Source: Volvox africanus (Eukaryota; Chlorophyta; Chlorophyceae; Chlamydomonadales; Volvocaceae). From it: a stretch of DNA of 64,000 bases. Both the position numbers and the translations under genes were made by a program. The first letter of the stretch is position 1. The number at the start of each line of letters is the position of its first letter. The stretch spans positions 3,302,501 through 3,366,500 of the forward strand of contig BSDZ01000086.1 of assembly GCA_030268105.1 (NCBI GenBank). The letters run 5' to 3'. Shown here one piece after another: positions 36,678 to 47,939 of the stretch. The notes under the pieces were generated by a model. That model was not told the origin of the DNA and ran no database searches. It saw nothing but the letters and a program-made list of their open reading frames with translations.

Positions 36678-39600
36678 ATGGAGTACCGCTGCCAGCGGCC
36701 TGTCACAGGCCTGCTGCCAGCAGCCAGGTATGTTTGTTTAAAAACTTTGCAATCTGCATGGACGCAATTGTTAAAGCACATCGCGGTGATCTTGAATTAT
36801 AACTGGCGCAGGTTGCTATACCTGGGGGTCCAGGTCCTCCGCCTTGAAGCTATCGTCTTGCACCTAGGTAGGTGTCAGTTGTAGCAATCACAAAATGCAA
36901 TTTTGCAGCATACATAGCAGGTACTAGCCACGCTTTCTGCGACCATCGTGCAGAGGGCAAATGCCTGTCCGGCACTGGCTTTGCGGTGCTCATCCTTGGC
37001 TTGTTCCTGGGCCTGGGCTCGCACATCGCATCGATAGCGGTCATCGCCCGTGTGCATGCGGCGGTCCCTACCCGGAAGTCGACGGGTGCCCCATTGTCAG
37101 GCGGCTTTCAGGGAGCCTCCCCACCTTGGCTACAACCATTGGTGGTGCCTCTCAGCATGGCAGGCCTCGTCCTGGAGCTCCTCAGCGGTGCGCCCCCCGC
37201 CGCGTTAGCCCACGATCGCACGCTGGCAGTTATGCTGTTGCTATCCATTGCGTTGCAGCGGGTGAGTGGTCACTGTTCAAGCAAAGGCGGAGGAACAATC
37301 ATGGGAGCGCGCAAAGCAGCTGCAATATGACGCCGGACCGTAAGGGACATGGCTTCAAACAAGCACTCAAAGGCATTGGGTAAATTTTGGGGCAACGTGA
37401 GGAAGGGAAATGGCTAATTGTTTTCGTCCAGCAGCTTCCATGGCAAGCAGCCTGTTCGACCTTAGGGTCGTCACTTAGACCCCGATATGTACTGAGTGAG
37501 AGGGTTTGTCCGAAACTGAATGTTGTGCTATCTCCAGGATCCACTGTGGGAGGTATTGCCGCAGCTGGCGGCCGCGCTGGCGCTCGACTTCGCTGCGTTC
37601 CTAGCGGCGTCCCTGACTGGCCGGTACGGCACCCCGCAGGCTGTAGTGCAGCACCTGTTGTCGACTACAGTGACTGCAGTGGCGGTAATTGCGCTGACAC
37701 CTCTTTCTAACAGTCTCATGCCGATGGCAGCGCCTGAGGCACACCAGCCGCAACAGCAAGGGAGGCTGGCAACCAGGAAGCTTATGACTGAAATTGGCGA
37801 CCCCACGGTTCTGGAGCAGCCGATTATGGGGTTGCCCCAAGGTAGGGCGGGCCCCATCGACAGGGTCACGCTTCACGACTGGACGCTTCATAGCTGGATA
37901 TAGATGGTGCACCTGGTGCAGGGCAAGAGGGGAAGTCTTTATTAAACGCGGTGGGTGGGACCTAACCTTCATTAAATGAGTACGATAGCGGGCTTGGGGG
38001 AAGGGCTGCACCCTAATCAGGTAGGGTACATGGACGTCAGTCCGTCAAGCGCTTGGGATAGGTTGAAACTTGAATGGGCTCAAAGAGCCGGTCGCCCGAC
38101 CTGGTGTTACTATGCACACCTCTTACAGACCCATCTTGGGCTTATTAAGTGCATAACTAAGCCCCCTTCCTCACGCGTTGTTACCCGCGTGCGCTTCGAG
38201 CTGGCCGGGTTGGGTGGATGGGTTGGTTGGGTTCAGGCGCGTGTAGGTTCGCTTTATAGGTGTGTTGGGAGGTACACTCGCATGACCACCCCAGCGCCAG
38301 TGGTTAGGTCAGCTTCGCCGAGGACTCAACACGTCTTTCACCTCGCCGCCAGCACTAAGCCCGATAGTACACATAATCACGGTTTCTCTTTTTCTTTTTA
38401 CTGCTTTAATTTGCGGCCTTGGCGACTACCTAGTTTACATCACATCTTGTTTCCACTGTCCTGACGTTAGACGACCCTCACGATTGGCCCTCGCTTCTGC
38501 AGTGCAGCATTCAGTATTCGTTGTATTCGTTGTATTCGACTTCCTCACCCAAGGCTTGCATCGTTCCTGTTGCTGTTTCGCGTGCATTCTCCTACTGCCT
38601 GACCCTTGGGTCTCCAACTAAGTCATACCTAATATCGGGCTATCACGTCAAAGCCTCACACTTGATTGCAACCTCCTTGTGACCAACATGACACCCAGAT
38701 GTGATCCAAGTCCCTGAGAGGCGCTTACTGCGCGTCTATCGCCGCAAGCTCTGTTGCGAGCGCGTCGCCTCGGGGCTGCTTACTCTCATCGGTGCGGTCC
38801 GGGGCCCGACAGTGAAGTACAGCATTGCGATAGCCACGTCACCAGCCCTCGCCGCTGACGCCGCCGGTGCCATCCTCCCGCCGATGCTCCGGGCGCGAGC
38901 TGCTGCGGCCTCCCTGGCGCTCATCACCTCCAGTACTTTGCTACTCCTGAATGGCCTTCTTGCGCAGCTACCTGGGCGCCTCTATGACGAGCACTCAGCA
39001 TCAATTAATTCGGTCGTTACGGCGCTCCATGCACTGGGTCACGTGATGCACGTCCTGGCGTTTGCGCCGGCCCAGCGCAGCCGCGCGCTGCTGGTGCGGA
39101 TGATGGCGGCGCTGACGTCGAACCTGATAGCAAATGAAGACCCATGGGTCGCATTCTTGGCACAGCTGCTGGCACTGCTTGGGCTAGTGACGGCACTGGA
39201 CGTGAGGGTGGGGTGGAAAGCAGCGGCTGGTGGTACCGGCGAGGAGGAGGAGCAAGCTTGCCGCCGTATGGATCATAGGCAGACCTTCGCAGATGCTGCT
39301 GGGATGGATGGTGGCTGCGCGGCGTCGTTGGGCACGAACGCGCGACCGGGGCTCCTGCCCGGCCGGCAGGCAGTGCCGTTCCAGCGGCAGCGCGTTGCGC
39401 TTGAATGGATTTGTGCGAACGTTGCTGCTGCCACCTGCACCGCCAACGACACCGATTACGGAAAATCCCACATCATGACGTCACCCAGCCTTCTACCAAT
39501 CGTTTGCTACGTGCTCATAGCTGTTTCGGGCGCGGTCTTGTGTTTCAGCCTCGCTAGAGGCAAATACCTGCACTTTTATAGGCTGCATCGGAAGTTTTAC

Positions 39601-42065
39601 CTGCCGTCGTCGTACGGCGGCATGTGTGTCACGGCACCCCTACCTCACGATGACGTTTTACAGCTGCGTGATGGCGGGGTGTTGGATTCGACCCCAGCCT
39701 CCGAGTCTAACGCCAGCTCCGCCACTTTGACTGCCGTCTACTCGCCACCTCCCCAGAGTGTGGATATCAGCGCCCGCAGCCTGGCGTCGCGCGATAGCAG
39801 CCGGTGGAGCCCCAATCGTCGAAGTGTCAGCCTCAACACGATTATGGGCACCGGGGATTTTGGAGTGGGCCGTGGCTACAATGCAGCGGGTGCCACTGCC
39901 AGCGCCATTAGCGGCCATAGCCATTCTCTGCTGTTGGGCACAGCGACAGCTTCAACACTATCATCCATGGCGTCGGAACGAATTACCTCCTCCGCCCTTG
40001 ACTCACGCGCCTATCGCGACAGACGACCTCCACTTCAGAACATGTCCAGCCCGATCACCTCCGTCTCTGTAGCCTTGCTGGAGCCGAAAGGAACTGGCGG
40101 TAGCGGTGGTAGGATCGCAACAGTGGCTGGTGGGGGAGAGGTGCTGCATGCAAGTCGGTCAACGGCACCGGACGACGGTGACAGCGCCGCCGCTGCCTCG
40201 GGGTCGGACGCCTACCGACCGATTTTGGCTTCTGCTCTGAATCTGGATATGAATCTGGACGAGGCTGATGTTATTTCCGGCAAACTCAACGTCACTAGAC
40301 AGGTAGGCATGGCCGCCTGTGGAGAAGGGGAGGTGAGCGGGTTAGCACATAAACGAGTGATGTATTACTGAGATTTCGTAGGCAAGGGAATACCTAGAGG
40401 GTTCACGCGTGTTTTGGGGGTGATTTTGTAAAATTAAAAATTGGCTTCTTGCGTTGCCGCAAGCGTCCGACTCAACAGCCGCGGGGTCGCACATCATGAT
40501 GCAGGGCCTTATAAGATTCCCGCAGCTTCATAGGTGCATACAAATTCGACAGCTATTGCTATTGCTGCGCTGTATTCACTTGCCGTACAAACGATTATGT
40601 TGTCGCCGTCCCCATTTCCCGCCACTAGCTGAGCAAGTTGGCTGCGCGCGGCGGCACCAGCATGGGCGCCCGTGAGCGCGACCGGCTGATGCAATCCATT
40701 GAAACCAGCAACCCTACCAGCAGCTCCGCGAATACCAGCGGGCTGGGCGGGTCGGGGCTCGGAGGCAACAACCCAATGGATGGGTCGGCCGCGGGTATTG
40801 GCGCGGGACCTGGACACGGCCATGGCCATCCACCCACACGCAGTCTGCCGTCGCGCTGCTCCTCCGACATCTCTTACCTCTACGGCACTACGGGAAAGGC
40901 ACATACCATGCGGATAACGACTCCCGGTGGCGCTGGATCTGGTACTACAGCGAGCGGCGCTGCCACTGCCGGCGGCTCATTCCTCGAGTCGGTGGCAGCA
41001 TCCCTAGCTTCAGAGGAGATCGCCGCTGCTGGCGTGGCCAGCGGTGGACGGGGCTACAGCGGCTTTGGGGTCCCCTCGGGTGGACAGCATCAGCGCGTGA
41101 ACCGCCTCCGCGCCGCTCCTGCACGCGCAAGCTCGGACCTCGCCGCGGGCCGGCGCTCTTTTCACATACAAGTGGCAACCCAAAACCAGCCACAAGCACC
41201 CAGCCCGTACACTCTGCAGTTGCTGCAGCCCCACGCGGCGCTGGCGCAGCACCGACCGCCACGTCACAGCCCCAGCGACATCTCCTACCCGCCGCCAAGT
41301 TACCATCGCAACGCCAAATCGCTCGCGGGGCATCCGGGGACACAGGCACCACCGCAGGCGGCCAGCAGCCGTTACGGACAAGGTGCTGCGATGTCCCCGT
41401 CGGGACAGCGCGCCGGGGCAACCGGGGCGCAGGCCGGCGGGACTGGTGCCACCGCGACCACGCAGCACCCGCCCGGCGTATGGGTAGCCACGGCTACCGG
41501 CACGCCCAGCGGTGCGAGCTACGGCTACGACGGTGGCCTGCGTGCTGCGTCGTTCAACGCTGCCATGAGCCCCGGGGGTGGGCTGCTCGCGTCCGGTATG
41601 CGGGGCTACGTACCACAGCGAAGAGGCCCGTCGCGGCAACCTTCACGGCAGTACACGGCCATGATGGACAGCACAGGTCTCGCGTTGTTGGGTGAGCAGG
41701 GCTTGTAAACATGTTCCGTGGCCGCACAGCTGCCAGGTGGTAACTTTGTCCGCAGCAGGAATCACTTGCGCATAGCGAAGTACAAAACACACAAATGCTC
41801 GAAATCAAACGGGCCCTATGGTATGTGGCCCCGGCGCCCTCTTGGTTCTCGGTGTCATAGGGGGGTGGCATTCCTCACCAGCGGCCCATTAACGTGCGAG
41901 GGGCCCTCCTCTCCTTTCATCCCTTCACCTCAAAATCGACTTCAGCTATCATGCATGTATTCGATGGGTTCACCTCTCGCGCACCACCAGCTTCCAGCAG
42001 AATCTAGCGGATCCGTGGCGCGCAATCAAGTCGTCCGATCCCGGTCAGATCGCCAGCCGCTATAA
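36678..42065 (+). CDS. Multi-pass membrane protein with long Ser/Gly-rich C-terminal tail, unknown family
   Basis: Exons 36678-36727, 36812-36867, 36909-37261, 37538-37841, 38699-40302, 40629-41691 and a tentative last exon 42001-42065; every junction is phase-matched, 1,164 residues. The start ATG is preceded in frame by a stop codon. Hydrophobic segments lie at ~59-81 (FAVLILGLFLGLGSHIASI), ~107-152 (two), ~158-215 (two), several between ~280 and 420, and one more (LLPIVCYVLIAVSGAVLCFS) just before a YLHFYRLHRKFYL cytoplasmic-looking stretch. Roughly eight or nine membrane passes are likely. The last ~650 residues are disordered, rich in Ser, Gly and Ala, with an NRRSVSL motif. No transporter, channel or receptor signature was recognised. 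The 3' end is ambiguous: the donor after 41691 can instead join the next gene (see findings). Confidence 0.75.
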
Positions 42066-42396
42066 TCACAGGGTCCATAGTTAGGGTCGTACATCGACCA
42101 GCTGGGATTGCCCACCAATTAGCACTCCTTACACAAATTAGGGCGTGATGGACGGATATGGTCGTGAAGCCGATGCAGTTGTCGCTGATGGTGCAATCCA
42201 TGATGGTGCCTATCCATGCTCTTCGGGGATGGGTCGGGATAGCGCCCCCGAAGTACTCCCGAAAGCTGATGCGTCTGATGACCTGGGCGGGCGGGATTAT
42301 CCGCTTGAAACATCCGTTGGCTCTGAGGTCACAAAAGCACAAATAAAGTCAGTCAGTCTTTCGCTGGAGGTCCCGGCCTCCATGGAGGCATGCCGC

Positions 42397-42401
42397 TGTA
42401 A
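42397..42401 (+). terminator. Candidate TGTAA polyadenylation signal
   Basis: TGTAA lies 332 bp after the TAA at 42063-42065. It supports the two-gene reading, in which the membrane-protein gene ends here, but a pentamer alone is weak evidence. Confidence 0.35.
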
Positions 42402-42928
42402 GCGGACTTCATGACGGCTACTCATGATGGGTCTGGAGGCGAGAGGACAGCCTAAGCTCCGGATCTCTCCAGGGAAGCTTATACCAAGGAAACTGCACTT
42501 ACCGGTGCCCCATGGCGTCTTCCAGTCGCCCAGTTGACTGGCCGGGCGGACTTCAAGGATCTCACCACAATACTAATTATTATACTCGAAAGTTTTAGCA
42601 TCGTCCGTACAGTCGACCGTGCATGATAGTTCCTCGCCATTCCGTGCACACGATAGTGCTGCATCTCTAAACAACATGTCTAAATGCCTGTATGTAAGCG
42701 GCGCGCAAATATGTATAGGATGATCATCAATGGCCTTTATTTACGAGGAACCCAGTCGTGAACTGGGCCTGGCATTTCTTGCTGAGATTTATTCCATGTT
42801 CCTCCCCTCCTCCGCACACCCACACGCGTTCGCGCTTTTCCGTATGCAATTTGGCTGGCTGCTCTTTCTTTCGTGCTAGCGAAATGCTCTTGCTGGCTGT
42901 TAAGATGAGCGATACCACAATATTGCAG

Positions 42929-43713
42929 CCTCAATATTGCCTAAGTCTCCTTAACGCTGGCATTGCAGCATCGTAAGTACCCCCCTCAGGTGCTAACCAC
43001 CGGTTGAGCCCCGCTGCCTCATTCTGCGCTGATACCGCCACCCAGGTCAGAACCTCATAACGATAGGCGGCAACAGCGGCGATCCCAACCATGGGATCCT
43101 CTCTGCTCTCCACAGCCCCAACGTAAGTGGAGTGAATGCAGTTAGCGGTGTCAGTGGTGCCGCGCACGCTGCAATCATCGCCACTGCGGTGTTCTCCGGC
43201 GAGTCTAACGTTATACCCCAGGTCATGTCGCTCTGGGAAGGACCCGGCGGCACAGCCGATGCAGATCCCTTCGTCGCCGTAAGCTCGCTGGAGCCCGTCC
43301 GGGGACTGAGGCCTAACCGCGGACAGCGCCTTGCACCTTATGACAGCTCTAGTAGTACCGCCGGCACTCCCACGGCCAACGCAAGCAGGGCCCCAGCATT
43401 CCCGTTGGCGGGTGGGGGAGGCGGGCCTTCAGCGGTTGGAGCGGTGCCGCTGAACGTATCCAAAAGTACGGCGCCATCGTCATCTGCCGTGGTAGCCACC
43501 CCGTCCGCAACAGGGGTGCCGGGAGCGATGCCGTCTGTTGCTGGTGAAATCATCACGGCTAAGGTGCAGGTCTCCACAGTTGGTGCCGACGTGAGCAGCA
43601 GTGCAACGCGGGTCTCGCCGACGCAAACACCCGTATCGACACGGTTATTGGCGCCGCAGATGCTGATCGCGCCGGTACCCTGGCAGCAGCAAGAACAGCA
43701 GCACCAACGTGAA

Positions 43714-43746
<33 letters not shown>

Positions 43747-46700
43747 ATGGCGGTACTGGGCCCCCAGTCGGAGGAACCGTCTCATCCATCAGCTCGATCT
43801 GATACCGAACCCCTTATTGGCAGTTCCTTGTCCTTCCGCCGTGACTGTCACGATGCGCTTCTGCCCCACAGCAGCACCCCAGGCGATAGTGGTAATGGTG
43901 CTGTCGCCGCCGGTGTTGCCGCTGACACAACATCCATTCGCAACAAGATGGGGGTTTCTTGGTCCGATATGGAGGCACGTGGAAGCGGCGGCAGTACGAA
44001 CACTCTCCTTACTACAGCAAGTGAGGCCAGCAAGACGTCCGCAGCTGGAACGGACCCAACAGCTGCTGCCGCAGCTGACGTGTTCAGCGCGCGGTGGCCT
44101 CGCGCCAACAGTGGCACCGGCAGTGGCAGCGGAGCCGGCACGACCGAAGCGCCGGAGCCATCGCCATCAGTACGCCAGGTCGGGCTTAGCCGTGCGACGG
44201 GCGTCGGACCCCCACCGCAGCTGTCGGCCACCGCATCCGCCGATGTGATTGCTCCGGTCACTGAAGGCGCGGCCCCATCGCCCGTAGGCGCTGTGGCTGA
44301 GGAGCAACAGCAGCAGCAAGAGTTCAGGAATACCCAGGTCCACCCGCATCGAGTCGGGCCAAAAACACACCCGCAGCAGTGTGATGTTTATCTGAAACAT
44401 CGGCAAAGTGGCGGTGGTGCCACTTCCAGCGCCGCGCAGCCCCACCCGACTGGCATGCTTCATAGCGATGGGGCGCGCGGCTCCGGTGAACAGTCGTACA
44501 CGTCCATGGCGGTGGAACTGGAGCATGTGCGTGCCGCTCGGGAGTTGGCAGCCATGTGGACGAGCAGTAGTATGGGGGACGTGTCCTCGCAGATGGTCCT
44601 CAGCAATCAGTCCTCCGTGGCTACTGGTACGCCACCACCGCATGGTGCCGCAGCATTTGCGGCAGCGACTCTGGCAGGCTATTCGGGGGCGACGGTAGCA
44701 GCGCCAATGTTGACGCCATACGACGGCGCCCCTAGGGGCCTTGGCGCCGTGAAGGAGGCATCAGAGTCGGCGGTGGCCCCGCCAGAAGCATCGGATCGAA
44801 TCAGAAGCACGCGACGGCGGCGGCTCAGCCAGGTGATAAATCCCGGACATCCGGTGGGCGTCCAACGGTCAGGCGGCCGAGCTGTGCAGCCACAGCAGCT
44901 GCAGCAAAGGCTGAGGGACTTGGAGGCCTTGCCCGCGTTCGCGCTGTCGGTTGATGGCGTCGTTGACAGTGTATCTGTGCAGAGCAGTGGCGGGAGCGGT
45001 GTCATGTTATCTGGGCCCATGGCAGCCGCAGCATTGGCAGCGCAGATGTCTCACGCTGCCGGCGGCGGCAGTGTCAGCTCACTGGCAGGTGCGGCGTCCA
45101 CTGCTATGTCGTTTGATAACTGGGCGACGGCAGACGACCTGGCGGCAATGCTGCTGGGATCTGCTGGAGGCGGTGCCGGAGCCAGCGTGGGGGATCTTTC
45201 GGCACCGTACTCGCCCGTCGGGTCGTTTACCAGGCGCTCTCTGGGTCCACAAGCGAGCAGATTAGGGGGCCCCTCGCTGCCTCTGGAGCAGCAGACCATC
45301 GTTCCGGATGAGGCAACCCGGGAGGAACACCCGGCGCATGCAGGCAGGGGCATTGGCTGGGGTACACCACGGGTACCCCAGCGCATACCGTCCGCACCGG
45401 GGCCTAGGTACAATGACTCTGGAGACAGCGACAGCCGTGATAGCGGTGCAAACGGCGGCGGCGGCAACAATGTGGCTGACATTTCGGTTGTGATGGATCA
45501 CACTGCTGGCACGACCCGCGGTGGGCCCCTGGGTGCTGCCGCCGCTGCCGCAGTCTGCAGTGGTGTGAGGACCATGGGGGGGGGGATGGCGGATAATACA
45601 GTCGCCACACTGGGTGCCACCGGCGCCGGCACGTTGCGGCACTTCACACAGATGTCCTGGGCTGAGGCGGACCAGGTGATGCCGCTGAGGTCGCCCTCGG
45701 TGCCCAACATGGGCCGCATCGGAGCCCGGGGACTTCATAGCGGCTCGCTGCGCCGCACCAGCTCCATGGGTGAGTTGCGAACTGAATGCATAACGGAATG
45801 GTGGAAAAAATATGAATGCGAGAACGGGTGAACCTCTTCCTGGCTTGTTGCACTAACGGACTGGCAGCATGGGTAGGGCTGAGAGACGCGCACACAAGGT
45901 AACTTGGCATTGGTAACCGGCAGGTAGCCTGTCGCCATGGGGGTCAGCTTCGCGCTGAGGACCAGCTCGGGAAGTGCTGCTTTGACGAGTTAGCTCTGTG
46001 TTGGTAAGACAGTGCCTGTTCACCGCCTTTCTAGGGCGGGAAAGGAAATGACGAGGTACCAGGGTTGGAGACCGGGCAGGGCAGGGCAGGGCCAGGGAGC
46101 CTACGGGTATCCCTCGGACAGACCCTTCCTGTAAGAAACCGCTCCAGCGAAGTATCCACTCTCTGCTGAGGCTGCTTTCCTAATGCTCCATTCCCTGCTC
46201 GATTCCCTCGCAGGCAGGAGCCGCCTCGGTAGCATGTCATCGGTTTCCTCCAGTACACTCGGGTTCCTCAATGTCATAAACACCGCCTTCACCGGCTCGC
46301 CCACGCCGGGTACCGCCGCCCCCTCCGTCAGCCAACACATCGGCCAGATTCCCACCACCAACGTGTATCGGAAGTTCTTGCCACCACCCACGGTGCCAGC
46401 TGCTGCCGCCGACTCCGCCGCCACCGTCGGCGGCAGGAACGGCGGCCGCAGCACGCCGCAGTTGTTACTGCGTGGCACGTTCGGTCAGATGTTGGACAGC
46501 GATCTGAGTCCGGGGGCCCTGACCTCGGCTTCGCCGTCGGGCTGGGAGGGCGACACGATAGATAGCTATGCGCATCTTCCGCCGATGCGCGCCAGCCAGA
46601 CGCAGCTGGCGTTGTTACTGCCCGCCAGCAGCCTGCGCAGTGGGGCGGGTAGGCCTCGCGGTGGCGGCGGAGGCAGTTTCGGAGCTGTTGGCGGTATGGG

Positions 46701-47939
46701 CGGCGGCGGCAGCATTGCACGCGGTCTGGCAGCGGCAGGAGCGACTATGTCAGGACCCGTGGGGTGGGTTCAAGACGCAACAATGCAGGCACCGGTACGC
46801 AGAGTGCCTTTCCGGCGGTCGTCTTTGGACGAGCGATTATTTAAACAGGTATCTCCGGTGGCGGTTATGGGTGGAAGGCGGGGACGAGGCCGACATGTGG
46901 GCATGTGGGGAGGCAGTTGAAGAATTCAGCGAATTTTTCGTTTTTTGCGGGGGAAAGCAGCAAGGACCTGACCTTTTGCGGTCACCTTTGCTAAGACAAC
47001 ATAAAATGGGAAGTGAATAAAGTTGCGAACACGGTTCAAACTGTTGAGAAACCTACCGAATCTCGTCGTCGGAGTTCAGTCGGCGCTTTAGGTAGTCGGC
47101 GACTCAGCCGGCGGCGGCATTCCCAAACTACGCGTATTTACCATGTGCCTGTCCAACCTACACAATGCTCATTTGGAGGCGACGTAGAAGGATAAACAGG
47201 GGTCAATAACTAGCAAGCGCAGCGGTCAGCAATGTATGACCAACAAGACCAGGCCGGGGCTATGCTAGGTCAGCGATATTGCATGGAGTTAAGATGAAGC
47301 GTCGTGGAGGAGATGTGTAATCCCGGGATGCAGCTCGCCATCCTATTGCTGCATTTGCGGATGAATTGCCGTCACGTTCACCACGCGACCTCATAGACAT
47401 TTCCTCGTCGCCCAATGGCACCCATCCAACTGGATATGCCTTGGGACCCTGACCACCACCAGGTGATGACCGCCCGCTTGCTAAACATGCCGGTCCGGAG
47501 CCGAGGCAGGCGGCGCAGCGTGGGCAACCTCACACCCTTGGAGTACATTCCGAGCCGCCTGAGCCAGGACGGTAAAGCTGTTCGGGCCGCGGCGCAGGCG
47601 ATTCCATGTGGGCCCGCACCTTCTTTCACGCCTTCTTCAACGGAGGCGGGCGGCCTGTCAAGGGCGGCACAGGGACTGGGGCCGTTAGCGGACTCCGGAA
47701 CCCGGCCCCAACGTCGACGCAGCCTCGGCGCGATTCCGGAGCTGCACGTTCATGGATGGGATGTCGCTCAGGGACTAGGCCCGGGCGATGGTGCGCCGCT
47801 TGGTGGTGGCGCGCAAGTCACACAGGCGCCGGCTGCAACACCGGACAACCACCGGTTGTCTGTGGTAAGAGCCTTAAGAGCCTCTTCAAATGACCTAAAT
47901 TGGGATCAGCTCAAGGATAAGGGATCGGAAAGCTGCTAG
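42929..47939 (+). CDS. Ser/Gly/Gln-rich disordered protein with repeated R-R-x-S motifs
   Basis: Exons 42929-42972 (tentative), 43116-45769, 46214-46848, 47049-47144 (weak GAG acceptor) and 47397-47939; phases agree, about 1,320 residues. Nearly all of it is low complexity: an uninterrupted Gln run from a CAG/CAA tract at ~43713-43746, Ala/Gly/Ser tracts, and a second short poly-Gln at ~44306. Ordered islands are few. Basic kinase-site-like motifs recur towards the C-terminus: SLRRTSSMG, FRRSSLDERL, SRRRSSVGALGS, GRRRSVGNL and QRRRSLGAI. The 5' end is unresolved: upstream frames at 42158-42327 or 42179-42327 both splice in phase, and the whole may be the tail of the preceding membrane protein. 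Function is unknown. The style is that of a large cytoplasmic scaffold or of a regulatory tail phosphorylated by basophilic kinases. Confidence 0.7.
43684..43746 (+). repeat. CAG/CAA tract encoding poly-Gln
   Basis: A mixed CAG/CAA array inside the coding exon encodes an interrupted Gln-rich stretch ending in eleven or more consecutive Gln. Interspersed CAA codons make it less prone to slippage than pure CAG. Confidence 0.85.

Noticed and set aside
41010..41639. 209-codon minus-strand ORF
   Set aside because: Lies opposite a supported plus-strand exon (40629-41691); Arg/Gly-rich composition is the mirror of the sense codons.
42158..42327. Hydrophobic plus-strand frame as first exon of the Ser/Gly-rich protein
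   Set aside because: It can splice in phase to an exon starting near 42881, but an overlapping hydrophilic frame (42179-42327) splices equally well, the shared GTCACA donor is weak, and neither is confirmed. Kept only as an alternative.
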